Shown: positions 6,486 through 13,199, counted from the first letter of the stretch. The stretch is DNA of 16,022 nucleotides from Stenotrophomonas sp. (GCA_003248565.1 QFOV01000141.1:1-16022); one strand, 5' to 3'. Notes: generated by a model not told the origin, from the sequence alone. Numbers and translations: made by a program.

Positions 6486-6822
6486 CGCCGTGCGCCAAGG
6501 CCCGCAGGATGTCCTCCAACACAGCCGGCATCCGCTGCAGAACCTCGTCATTCCAATAGCGCAGGACACGGAAGCCCAATCCCTGCAGCACCTCGGTCCG
6601 CCGCTGGTCATAGGCAAGCTGCTCAAGATGCTGCCCTCCATCCAGCTCGACGATCAGCCTCGCTTCAAGGCAGACGAAGTCGACGATGTATCCGGCCAAG
6701 GGTTTTTGTCTGCGAAAGCGGAAGCCTGCCAACTGGCGTCGGCGTAGTTGCTGCCATAGGCGGTCTTCTGCATCGGTGGGTGTGTTGCGCAGGGCTCTGG
6801 CACGCCTTCGCAGCTTGTCCAT
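6436..6822 (-). CDS. DUF559 (Vsr/MutH-like fold) endonuclease-domain protein
   Basis: A 128-residue protein. ARALRNTPTDAEDRLWQQLR, FRFRRQKPLAGYIVDF (35-49) and LIVELDGGQH (56-65) are the DUF559 signature; Asp48, Glu59, Asp61 and His65 are the likely metal/catalytic positions. RVLRYWNDEVL (85-95) completes the domain. DUF559 is a compact restriction-like nuclease fold related to very-short-patch-repair endonucleases; cellular roles are mostly unknown. The last 16 residues (113-128, EEHPSQPSPSLREREG) are encoded by the flanking repeat, not by the domain. The gene sits between oleD and oleC, bracketed by direct repeats at 6332-6485 and 6929-7081, with a perfect hairpin over its ribosome-binding site. 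Placement and flanks suggest it arrived as a cassette. No cognate methylase is nearby. Confidence 0.88.
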   Translation of the reverse strand: MDKLRRRARALRNTPTDAEDRLWQQLRRRQLAGFRFRRQKPLAGYIVDFVCLEARLIVELDGGQHLEQLAYDQRRTEVLQGLGFRVLRYWNDEVLQRMPAVLEDILRALAHGEEHPSQPSPSLREREG

Positions 6823-6825
6823 TGC

Positions 6826-6852
6826 GGCTTTCCGTACTTGGTACGGAAAGCC
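6826..6852 (-). promoter_or_regulatory. Perfect 12-bp hairpin over the DUF559 ribosome-binding site
   Basis: On the coding strand GGCTTTCCGTAC pairs perfectly with GTACGGAAAGCC around a CAA loop and ends 3 nt before the ATG (6822). The only Shine-Dalgarno-like bases, GGAAAG, are inside the 3-prime arm. The fold should hide the ribosome-binding site, so translation may need melting of the stem or a binding partner. It could instead be a recognition structure for the nuclease or a scar of insertion. Confidence 0.6.
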
Positions 6853-6928
6853 TGCGATTGCTGGCGATGGGAGCCTGTCAGGGAATCACTGGATTCAAGC
6901 TGTCCCTCGACTCAAAAAGCACTGCGCT

Positions 6929-7081
6929 TTACCCCTCCCCAACCCTCCCCTCCGCCTTCGGCGCAAGGGAGGGAGCAAGCCCCCCCTCCCCAACCCTCCC
7001 CTTGCCTACAGTAAAGGGAGGGGGCAAAGCTTTAGCCCTCCCTTTCGCGCAGCGAAGGGGAGGGTTGGGAGGGGTGCTCTT
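6929..7081. repeat. Right direct repeat of the DUF559 cassette (three hairpins, about 153 bp)
   Basis: This is the partner of 6332-6485 in the same orientation, with the same order of forward, forward and reverse hairpins (about 6931-6973, 6983-7025 and 7036-7074) and the same AAAGCTTT centre. Three differences cluster in one hairpin loop (CCTACAGTAAAG here, CCTGCGGCAAAG on the left). The distance between the two copies is 596-597 bp, which defines a unit of one DUF559 gene plus one repeat. It lies 43 bp after the oleC stop. Confidence 0.9.
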
Positions 7082-7124
7082 GCTTCAAGCCCTCTGTTTC
7101 AAACCTTCAAACGCAGTCGCCAGC

Positions 7125-8703
7125 TCAACCCAACTGCGCCTGCGCCCACACCGCCAGCTTCTCGCGCCCGATCTTGGCGTTGTGGCGGATATCCACGGGG
7201 AAACCCGTGTGACGCAGGAAGTGCTCGATGCCTGCCAAGCCCGGATGACGCAGTGCCATGGTCCGCAGCTGCTTTTCGACCTCAGCGAAATGCTGATCCG
7301 GCAGCAGTTCGTAACACAGCACCGGCACCTGCTGGCCCAAGGCACCAACACCCACCAAAGCCGTACGCCGCACACCTGCCACGGTGTTGAACACCGGCTC
7401 CACCTGCTCGGTATACAGCGGCCCTGCCGCCGTCTCGACCCGATGCGTCTTGCGCCCGCAGAACCACAGCCGCCCTTCGGCATCAAACCAACCCACATCG
7501 CCCATGCGGTGCACGGTACGCTCGCTGCCATCAGCCAGTACTTCGCGGATCTTGGCTGCGGCCGTGGCCTGCGGCCGGTTGAAGTAACTATCGGTCGTTG
7601 TCGGGCCGACCACGGTGATCTCACCCACCTCCCCGGCCGGCAACTCACGCACGCCGTCCCAGTCAGCGATGGGCTCGTCGGTGATGGCAATGATGCGCAC
7701 GACATTCGGCGTGACCACGCGACCAACGCAGGTGCCCGCGCCGGCCTCGGTGGCCTCACGCGTATCGACCAGCTCGCGACCTTCAATCACCGCTACCGGC
7801 AGGCATTCGGTGGCGCCGTATGGCGTCCAGAACTGGCCGTCCTCCGGCATCAGCGAACGGATCTTGGACACGATCTCCGGCGGCACCGGCGCACCCGCCG
7901 AGGTGGCGCGGGTCACCGTTGGCAGCGGCTGGCCGTGCTCGGCCAGTACCCGCATCAGCGCCGGCGAACCAAACAACTGGGTCACGCCGAATCGGGCAAT
8001 GGCGTCGTGGAGCTTGCGCGGATCGGCGCTGCCCGGCCGGGTCGGGTCCATGTCCGGAATCACCGAGGTCAGGCCAAGCGCCGGGTCGAACAGGGCGAAC
8101 GGCGGGAAGGTCGGCAGGTCGATGCCACCGGGCTGCATGCCGAAAGCATTGCGCAGCAGTTCCACCTGGCCGACGAAATGCCGATGCCGGTAGACCACGC
8201 CCTTGGGCACGCCGGTGGAGCCGCTGGTGAACAGGATCGCCGCCACGTCGTCCGGTGCGGTGGCGGCCAACTGGCTGCCCGCGCCAGCGCCATCGGCTTC
8301 GATCTTCGCCAGGGTGATGCCACCCCAGCCCCAGCGCCGACCGACGGTGACCTTGACCTTGGCCGCCTTGGCCCAGCCCAGCAGAACCCGCGCAAATTGC
8401 GCCAAGGGGATGCCGATGAAGGCCTGCGGCTGTGCTTCATCCAGGCACTGCTTCAGCGCGCGCTTATCAATGCCCGGATCGACCCACCATCACCACCGCA
8501 CGCACCCCGCGGCCGATGCCGTTTGCCGCCAATCCGGCGGCAATGGCGTCGCTGCGGGCGTCCAGGGTGCGGTAATCGAGGATCACGTCATAGGCGGCCA
8601 TGCCATTGGCGGCGGGCTTGCCGGGGCAACGGATGGCGATCTGGTCGGGCCGTTCACGCGCCAGCTCGGGTAGGCGCGCGGCGATATTGCAGGTTTCGTT
8701 CAT
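7125..8703 (-). pseudogene. oleC: oleC, beta-lactone synthetase (ANL family), disrupted by an internal frameshifting deletion
   Basis: The N-terminal segment (8703 to 8485, 73 residues from MNETCNIAARLPELARERPD to VRAVVMV) then runs in frame only through GRSGH to a stop. The rest reads in another frame from 8483 (VDPGIDKRALKQCLDEAQPQ) to the TGA at 7125-7127. In OleC as I recall it, about 22 residues (an EFF...FALFKAGA-like segment) separate VVMV from VDPGID. The junction is therefore consistent with loss of about 65 bp, not a single-base error. Everything downstream is intact: TSGSTGVPKGVVYRH, YGATE, GDVGWFDAEGRLWFCGRK and the catalytic lysine region RHNAKIGREKL. OleC uses ATP to turn the OleD product into a beta-lactone. 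An internal ATG at 8405 would lack the N-terminus. An assembly error cannot be excluded. Confidence 0.85.
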
Positions 8704-8807
8704 CTTCCTATTGTCGCCAATGCAGAAAAATCTTGCGCGCAGGCCGTCACCGTGGAAAATTTCGCACCTTCCTTTTGTCCTAATCCTGCCGCCTAGGCCG
8801 GTATCCC

Positions 8808-9242
8808 ATGCCCCATCCCTGCCTGACCTGCGGTGCCTGCTGCACCCAATACCGCGTTGCCTTCCATTGGATGGAATCGGACGAAGTCACCGAAGGCGGC
8901 GTGCCCCACCAGCTGACCCAGCGCCTGGACCCGCACCGGCTGTGCATGCAGGGCACCTACTCGGACCCGATCCGCTGCGTGGCCCTGGACTCGGAGATCG
9001 GCGTGTACTCGCGCTGCACCATCCACCCGAACCGGCCCAGCGTGTGCCGCGAGGTGGACGCCTCCTGGGAATACGGCAAGGCCAGCTCACAGTGTGACCG
9101 CGCGCGCATCGCCCACGGCATGCCGGCATTGACCCTGGCCGATTGGCGCTGGCGCGATGATGCCGACAACGATGGCGACGACCATCCGGACGACAACGGC
9201 AACAGCCCGTCATCACCGCCGAATACGCCGATTGCCGCTTGA
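8808..9242 (+). CDS. YkgJ-family cysteine cluster protein
   Basis: A 144-residue protein starting MPHPCLTCGACC; Cys5, 8, 11 and 12 form the CxxCGxCC signature, followed by Cys46, 57, 70, 80 (in RPSVCREV) and 96. This cysteine pattern defines the YkgJ/UPF0153 family, thought to bind zinc or an iron-sulfur cluster. Its role is unknown. From about residue 117 the C-terminus is low-complexity (Asp/Asn, then Ser/Pro) and may be disordered. It is the only plus-strand gene within the ole cluster and is divergent from oleC across 104 bp. No strong ribosome-binding site precedes the ATG; I chose it because the cysteine motif begins four residues later. A nine-copy heptamer repeat follows the stop. Confidence 0.88.
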   Translation: MPHPCLTCGACCTQYRVAFHWMESDEVTEGGVPHQLTQRLDPHRLCMQGTYSDPIRCVALDSEIGVYSRCTIHPNRPSVCREVDASWEYGKASSQCDRARIAHGMPALTLADWRWRDDADNDGDDHPDDNGNSPSSPPNTPIAA

Positions 9243-9263
9243 GGGTGATGCGGTAGTTGTTGG

Positions 9264-9331
9264 CTTTGGGCTTTGGGCTTTGGGCTTTGGGCTTTGGGCT
9301 TTGGGCTTTGGGCTTTGGGCTTTGGGCTTTG
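9264..9331 (+). repeat. Heptamer tandem repeat (CTTTGGG), nine copies plus a partial
   Basis: Nine perfect CTTTGGG units run from 9264 to 9326, followed by CTTTG. The tract begins 22 bp after the YkgJ stop, so it is probably in its 3-prime untranslated region. A 7-bp perfect array of this length is prone to slippage and is likely variable between strains. Frames through it encode only PKAQS-type or LWALGFG-type repeats and are not genes. Confidence 0.97.
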
Positions 9332-9338
9332 CCCTTAC

Positions 9339-9461
9339 GCCGTCATTCCCGCGCAGGCGGGAATCGCTCTTGCTGTTGCTCTTCGCCGTTGCCCTGTCCA
9401 AAGCCAAGGCAGAAGCCGAAGCAAGAGCCAGAGCGATTCCCGCCTACGCGGGAATGACGGC
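9339..9461. repeat. 32-bp inverted repeats with dRS3-like cores
   Basis: Arms at 9339-9370 and 9430-9461 are reverse complements with one mismatch. Each holds ATTCCC-N8-GGGAAT (9345-9364 and 9436-9455), the pattern of the neisserial dRS3 repeat and of similar palindromes in many proteobacteria. The 59-bp spacer is imperfectly self-complementary (GTTGCTCTTCG against CGAAGCAAGAG). It resembles a small non-autonomous element between the converging YkgJ and PLD-like genes and could act as a terminator for both. Confidence 0.88.
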
Positions 9462-9499
9462 AAAAAATCAAAGGCATAAAAGCAGGAGCGAAAGCTGCC

Positions 9500-10189
9500 T
9501 CAAAGCGCCTTGTAACGCCCCCAAAGCACCTCGAACTGCTGAGCAAAGCTGCGCACCAGGTTGCGGTCATTGCTGACCACCAGGTTCTCATCGTTGTGCT
9601 CGGTCGCGGTACGCGTCCAGTTGAAGCTGCCGTTGGCCAGCTGCTTGCCATCGAACAGCGCGAACTTGTGGTGCATGTGGTATTCGCTGTGGTCCACCCG
9701 CACCGGGATGCCGCTCTCGTTCAAGCGACGGACGTCGTTGCCGTCGTCGTAGAGCTTGTCGTTGTCGCTGATGATGCGCACCGTCACGCCGCGCTTGTGC
9801 GCATCCAGGATGACCCCGCTGAGGCGGTCATCGGAGATGGTGAATACACAGATGTCCAAGGTCTGCTTCGCGCTGGCGCACAGCGCGCGCAGGCGCTGCA
9901 TGCAGGCATCGCCCGGGGAGAAATAGGTACTGGTCAGGGTTTCAACCGGCCCGGCGTTGACGTCCAGCGTGCGCACCACCTGTTCAACCCACTTCAGCAT
10001 CGGCAGTGCTTCGGCAGGATTGGCAGCGACCTGTTCGCGGGCGATATCGAAGGCGCGGTTGCGCAGGAAGCGCAGGCGATCCGGCGGTAGTTCCGCGCCC
10101 AGCTCGCGTAGTGCGGAACGTTCCTCGTTGCTCAACGCAAGGTCCTGCGCACTGTCACGCAGCTGACGGTCCAGGCTGTCGAAATCCAT
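9500..10189 (-). CDS. Single-HKD phospholipase D-like (nuclease/phosphodiesterase) protein
   Basis: A 229-residue protein. Residues 1-80 are a helical N-terminal region without a motif I recognise. The C-terminal part is a PLD domain with one HKD motif: His173-x-Lys175-(x)4-Asp180 in HHKFALFDG, then GSFNWT (187-192) and HNDEN (198-202). TYFSPGD near residue 90 and DICVFTISD near 112 are the usual preceding strands. Single-HKD proteins of this type (Nuc, PLD6/Zucchini) dimerise to form one active site and hydrolyse phosphodiesters in nucleic acid or lipid. No signal peptide or membrane helix is seen, so it should be cytoplasmic. GGGAG about 8 nt before the ATG supports the start. It lies between oleB and oleC on the same strand, but the 417-bp repeat region after oleB argues against tight coupling. 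Confidence 0.88.
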   Translation of the reverse strand: MDFDSLDRQLRDSAQDLALSNEERSALRELGAELPPDRLRFLRNRAFDIAREQVAANPAEALPMLKWVEQVVRTLDVNAGPVETLTSTYFSPGDACMQRLRALCASAKQTLDICVFTISDDRLSGVILDAHKRGVTVRIISDNDKLYDDGNDVRRLNESGIPVRVDHSEYHMHHKFALFDGKQLANGSFNWTRTATEHNDENLVVSNDRNLVRSFAQQFEVLWGRYKAL

Positions 10190-10241
10190 CCTTCACTCCC
10201 TGTGCAAAGAAGCACAGAGCTTCGCACACCCGCACCTGTCT

Positions 10242-10490
10242 GTAGGAGCGGCGTCAGCCGCGAAGCTGACGCGATGTAAAGGCCACAAAAGCTCACCCCT
10301 CCCCAACCCTCCCCTTGCCTTCGGCAAAGGGAGGGGGCAGAAGCAGGCATCGCGCGCGCCCAGCTTTTGTAGGAGCGGCGTCAGCCGCGAAGCTGGTGCA
10401 AAAGAGAACGGCCGCAAAAGCTACCCCTCCCCAGCCCTCCCCTCCGCCTTCGGCGCAAGGGAGGGGATAGAAGCAGGCATCGCGCGCGCT
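10242..10490. repeat. Two tandem 127-bp composite repeats (GTAG REP plus purine/pyrimidine hairpin)
   Basis: Each unit holds a GTAGGAGCGGCGTCAGCCGC REP (10242-10267 and 10369-10394), a diverged linker ending CAAAAGCT, a CCCCTCCCCA hairpin (10295-10337 and 10423-10465) and the exact shared tail AGAAGCAGGCATCGCGCGCG. The hairpin loops differ by compensating changes (TTGCCTTCGGCAA against TCCGCCTTCGGCGC), so the stem is preserved. With the REP at 10554-10578, this fills the 10190-10606 gap; no gene is seen there. Confidence 0.88.
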
Positions 10491-10553
10491 TTGCGCGAAA
10501 CGCCAGGCAACGGCTTGCAGGATGCGGAGGTAGCCGTAGCGGATCTATCCCTT

Positions 10554-10578
10554 GCTTCGCGGCTGACGCCGCTCCTAC
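10554..10578 (-). repeat. GTAGGAGCGGC REP in reverse orientation
   Basis: GCTTCGCGGCTGACGCCGCT followed by CCTAC is the exact reverse complement of the two forward REPs at 10242 and 10369. It lies 29 bp beyond the oleB stop and closes the repeat island, so the island has inverted REPs at its two ends. Confidence 0.85.
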
Positions 10579-10606
10579 AAGTGCCCGCGCTCCCACAAGC
10601 CCCGGT

Positions 10607-11500
10607 TCACCCCAGCGGGTTGCGCTCCAGGAAGGCCCTTACCGCCGGCACGATCACTTCGTGCTTGTCTTCCAACACATAGTGATTGGCATCTTCGAAC
10701 TCGGTCACTTCCGCCTGCGGCAATGCCTTGCGGAAGCCGGTCAGGAAGTGATGATCGAAGCAGATGTCACGCAGGCCCCAGGCGATGTACACCGGGCGAT
10801 CCGCGAACGACGGCAGCGCTGCCGCCGCACGCTCCAGCAGCGACCAGGCCTTGTCGGCTGGCGACAGCGGGATGTCCTGCATGAAGCGGATGGTGGAAAT
10901 GCGGTTGGCCCAATTGTTGTACGGCGACACATAGGCGCGACGCACATCCGCCGGCATGCGCCGGCTCACGCCCAGCCACGAGGCGCCGGACGAGAATGCA
11001 TTGAAGGTGCGGATGAACCATTCGCCCGGCTTCCAGTGCCGGCCCATGGCGATCTGCCACGGCATCGGCTTCTCCGGCGGCAACGGGAACGAGGCGGTAT
11101 TGGTGATCACCAGGCGCTTGACCTGCTCGTGGTGCGACAGCGCCCAGCCGAAGCCGATCATGCCGCCCCAGTCGTGCACGGCCAACGTCACCTGGCCGGT
11201 GATGCCCAGGTGCTTGAGCAGCGCGTCCAGATCATCCACGCGTGACTGCAGGGTGTATTCATAGCGGCTGTCGTCGGGCTTGTCGGACAGGCCCATGCCG
11301 ATATGGTCCGGCACGATGCAGCGGTACTTGTCGCTGAGGCCGTTGACCAGGTGCCGCCACAGGTAGCTCCACGACGGGTTGCCGTGCAGCATCACCACCA
11401 CCTCGCCATCGCGCGGACCTTCATCGATGTAGTTCATCGACAAGCCGGGGCGGACTTCGAAGCGGTGGGTCTTGCTGGGGTAACCGGGGAGTTTGTTCAT
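10607..11500 (-). CDS. oleB: OleB, beta-lactone decarboxylase (alpha/beta hydrolase)
   Basis: A 297-residue alpha/beta hydrolase resembling haloalkane dehalogenases. It has HGNPSWSYLWR (39-49), the nucleophile elbow VHDWGGMIG with Asp110, GLRD (242-245) and the catalytic histidine in NHYVLED (His273). In OleABCD clusters this protein decarboxylates the cis-beta-lactone made by OleC to the long-chain cis-olefin. It lies directly downstream of oleA on the same strand. The frame is open upstream to 11647 through repeat-like DNA coding a Pro/Arg-rich stretch; I chose the ATG at 11498-11500 (MNKLPGYPSKTHRFEVRPG), which gives the usual length of about 300. The active-site residues are all present, so oleB appears functional although its substrate-maker oleC is broken. 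Confidence 0.93.
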   Translation of the reverse strand: MNKLPGYPSKTHRFEVRPGLSMNYIDEGPRDGEVVVMLHGNPSWSYLWRHLVNGLSDKYRCIVPDHIGMGLSDKPDDSRYEYTLQSRVDDLDALLKHLGITGQVTLAVHDWGGMIGFGWALSHHEQVKRLVITNTASFPLPPEKPMPWQIAMGRHWKPGEWFIRTFNAFSSGASWLGVSRRMPADVRRAYVSPYNNWANRISTIRFMQDIPLSPADKAWSLLERAAAALPSFADRPVYIAWGLRDICFDHHFLTGFRKALPQAEVTEFEDANHYVLEDKHEVIVPAVRAFLERNPLG

Positions 11501-11524
11501 CGGGTCGCACCTGCGGCTGCTGAG

Positions 11525-11699
11525 CCCCGCTCCCGCCGGGAGAGGGGTTGGGGAGAGGGTTGGCCGGAGTGGAGGAGCTTGAACAACTGCTCTGACTCCC
11601 GGCGCTTGCGTGCTGCGCACGCGTCCCCTCTTCCGCCTTTCGGGCACCCCCGCCTTCGCGGCGGCAGGCCCTTTGTTCCTCCCGCAATGGGAGAAGGAA
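11525..11699. repeat. Degenerate hairpin repeats in the oleA-oleB gap
   Basis: GCTCCCGCCGGGAGAGGGG followed by TTGGGGAGAGGGTT (11525-11563) is a worn, reversed copy of the CCCTCACCCCAACCCC element at 13390-13426. A second imperfect hairpin, TTCCTCCCGCAATGGGAGAAGG, spans 11676-11699. They show that the gap of about 236 bp between oleA and oleB is also repeat-derived. No gene seen. Confidence 0.55.
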
Positions 11700-11736
11700 A
11701 AGCATGCGCTCTGGAAGTTCGCGGCGAGGCCGGAAC

Positions 11737-12753
11737 TTACCAGACCACCTCGGCCATCGTGCAGTTCAAGCCCGAGCCAATGCCCATCAGCGCGACGCGG
11801 TCGCCCTTCTTGAGCTTGCCCAGCTGGCGCAGCTTGCTCAGCACGATCGGTACCGACGCCGGGCCGATGTTGCCGTGCTCGCCAAAGATGGTCATCACCT
11901 TCTTCGGGTCGATGCCGAAGGCCTTGATGAAGGCATTGGTATGCGGCTGGCTGACCTGGTGGATCACGAACTGGTCGATCTCCTCCACCGCCCAGCCCAG
12001 CGCTTCGCGCGTGGCTTCAAAGGTCTTGGTGGCCAGCTTGATGCCTTCGATCAGCAGCATGCGGGTGTCGGTGACCATGCGGTCCAGGTTGCCCACGCAC
12101 AGCTTGTTCCACTGGTTGGCTGCACGGGTCACGCCGCCCTTGTAGCGCGGGGCGTCCGGCACCAGCTCCGAGCGCGCCATCACCATTGCTGCCGCACCGG
12201 AACCGGTGGTCAACGCGGCGACTTCGTCGCGCAGCTGCTGGGCGGTGATGTCCGGGGACATCATGCGCTCCAGGGTCTTTTCATAGACCAGATTGGAGGT
12301 CTCGCCGTCGACGATCAACGCATAGTCGATGTCGCCGCGCTCCAGCATGCGTGCGGCCACGTCCATGCCATTGATGAAGGCAAGGCAGGCGTTGGCGATG
12401 TCGAAGGTGACGCAGTCTTCACCGATGCCCAGGTTGCCGGACACGATGGAAGCGGTGGACGGCTCCAGGTAATCACGGCTGACGGAAGTGTTGACCAGCA
12501 GGCCAACCTTGTCGGCAGTGATGCCGGCATCTTCCAGCGCCTTGCGGCCGGCCATGGTGGCGGCGTCCGAGGCCTGTGTACCCTGGTCCCAAAGGCGGCG
12601 CGCGTGGATGCCGGCGATATCGCCAAGCACGTCGGCACGAATGCCAAGGCGTTCCAGCGTGGGCTGGAGCCGCTCGTTGATTTCCTTTGAGGTCAGCGTA
12701 TGCGGCGCATCAATATGCGCCAGTCCCGCGATCGAGACATTTTGAAAAGGCAT
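11737..12753 (-). CDS. oleA: OleA, acyl-CoA:acyl-CoA head-to-head condensing thiolase
   Basis: A 338-residue thiolase-superfamily enzyme, the same length as X. campestris OleA and very similar to it as I recall it. The active-site residues are present: Glu97 in RDYLEPST, Cys123 in NACLAFING, His265 in VIHQVSQPH and Asn295 in GEHGNIGPAS (143, 285 and 315 in the tagged crystal-structure numbering). OleA condenses two fatty acyl-CoAs without decarboxylation to a 2-alkyl-3-keto acid, the first step of olefin synthesis. The frame extends 12 codons upstream to 12789, but MPFQNVSIAGLAHIDAPH at 12753 is the family start. No clear Shine-Dalgarno is seen. TAGAAT on the minus strand (12788-12793) could be a -10 element, but no matching -35 was found. 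Confidence 0.95.
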   Translation of the reverse strand: MPFQNVSIAGLAHIDAPHTLTSKEINERLQPTLERLGIRADVLGDIAGIHARRLWDQGTQASDAATMAGRKALEDAGITADKVGLLVNTSVSRDYLEPSTASIVSGNLGIGEDCVTFDIANACLAFINGMDVAARMLERGDIDYALIVDGETSNLVYEKTLERMMSPDITAQQLRDEVAALTTGSGAAAMVMARSELVPDAPRYKGGVTRAANQWNKLCVGNLDRMVTDTRMLLIEGIKLATKTFEATREALGWAVEEIDQFVIHQVSQPHTNAFIKAFGIDPKKVMTIFGEHGNIGPASVPIVLSKLRQLGKLKKGDRVALMGIGSGLNCTMAEVVW

Positions 12754-12826
12754 CAGAAAGCGCCAAGACTCAGGCGAAGGGGTCGCCATTCTAGCGCCTG
12801 CGCATTTTTACCGCATCTTTACAAAT

Positions 12827-12852
12827 CGGCGGCCCGGCGTATGGAGCCGCCG
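12827..12852 (-). terminator. Possible weak terminator hairpin between the lipoprotein gene and oleA
   Basis: CGGCGGC (12846-12852) and GCCGCCG (12827-12833) on the coding strand form a 7-bp GC stem, followed by ATTTGT. It lies about 22 bp after the lipoprotein stop and would separate that gene from the ole transcript. The T-run is short, so confidence is low. Confidence 0.35.
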
Positions 12853-12874
12853 GGGCCATGAGACAGCTGGAAAA

Positions 12875-13192
12875 TCAGCGCGGCGGGCACTGGAAGGCGG
12901 CAAAGCGCTGGCTGCCATCGGCCGGCAGGCCACTGGCCTGTACGGCATTGGCGCCGGCACTGGGGGCCTCGTTGCGGGCCAGGGTTTCCAGTTCTTCCTG
13001 CACGCGCAGCGGGTTGCGGTTGTAGAAGCCAACCTTGCTCTTCACCGAGACCACGATCTCGCCCTTGGTCACGCAGCCTGGTGCAACCGGACCGGCGGGC
13101 AATACGCGCACGGTCTTGCCACCGGATTCAATCGGCACCCAGGTGCAGGCGGCGGTGCTGGCGATCAGGGCGGACAGAAGCAGGACGCGCAT
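12875..13192 (-). CDS. DUF4156-family lipoprotein
   Basis: A 105-residue protein with a lipoprotein signal: MRVLLLSALIASTAAC, with Cys16 as the likely lipidated residue (TAAC is an acceptable but weak lipobox). The mature part (VRVLPAGPVAPGC, VSVKSKVGFYNRN, EELETLARNEAPSAGANAV, FAAFQC) follows the DUF4156 pattern of small envelope lipoproteins of unknown function, including the C-terminal conserved cysteine. AAGGA at 13200-13204 lies 7 bp before the ATG. It precedes oleA on the same strand, but a hairpin and 121 bp separate them, so a link with olefin synthesis is not implied. Confidence 0.82.
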   Translation of the reverse strand: MRVLLLSALIASTAACTWVPIESGGKTVRVLPAGPVAPGCVTKGEIVVSVKSKVGFYNRNPLRVQEELETLARNEAPSAGANAVQASGLPADGSQRFAAFQCPPR

Positions 13193-13199
13193 GGACTAT

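Noticed and set aside
6210..6641. Longer OleD N-terminus starting at 6641.
   Set aside because: The extra part is translated repeat DNA and antisense-overlapping DUF559 sequence. The Rossmann motif begins right at the ATG at 6209.
8440..8500. Programmed ribosomal frameshift in oleC.
   Set aside because: No slippery heptamer is present, and the joined product would still lack about 22 conserved residues, so a deletion explains the site better.
5181..8783. A 1200-codon open frame on the plus strand.
   Set aside because: It lies antisense to oleD, the DUF559 gene and oleC, all with clear family motifs, and runs through the hairpin repeats. Its translation is rich in His, Arg and Gln with no recognisable domain, typical of a high-GC antisense shadow.
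11501..11647. Longer OleB N-terminus starting at 11647.
   Set aside because: The extra 49 residues are Pro/Arg-rich and come from degenerate repeat DNA. The family start is MNKLPGYPSK.
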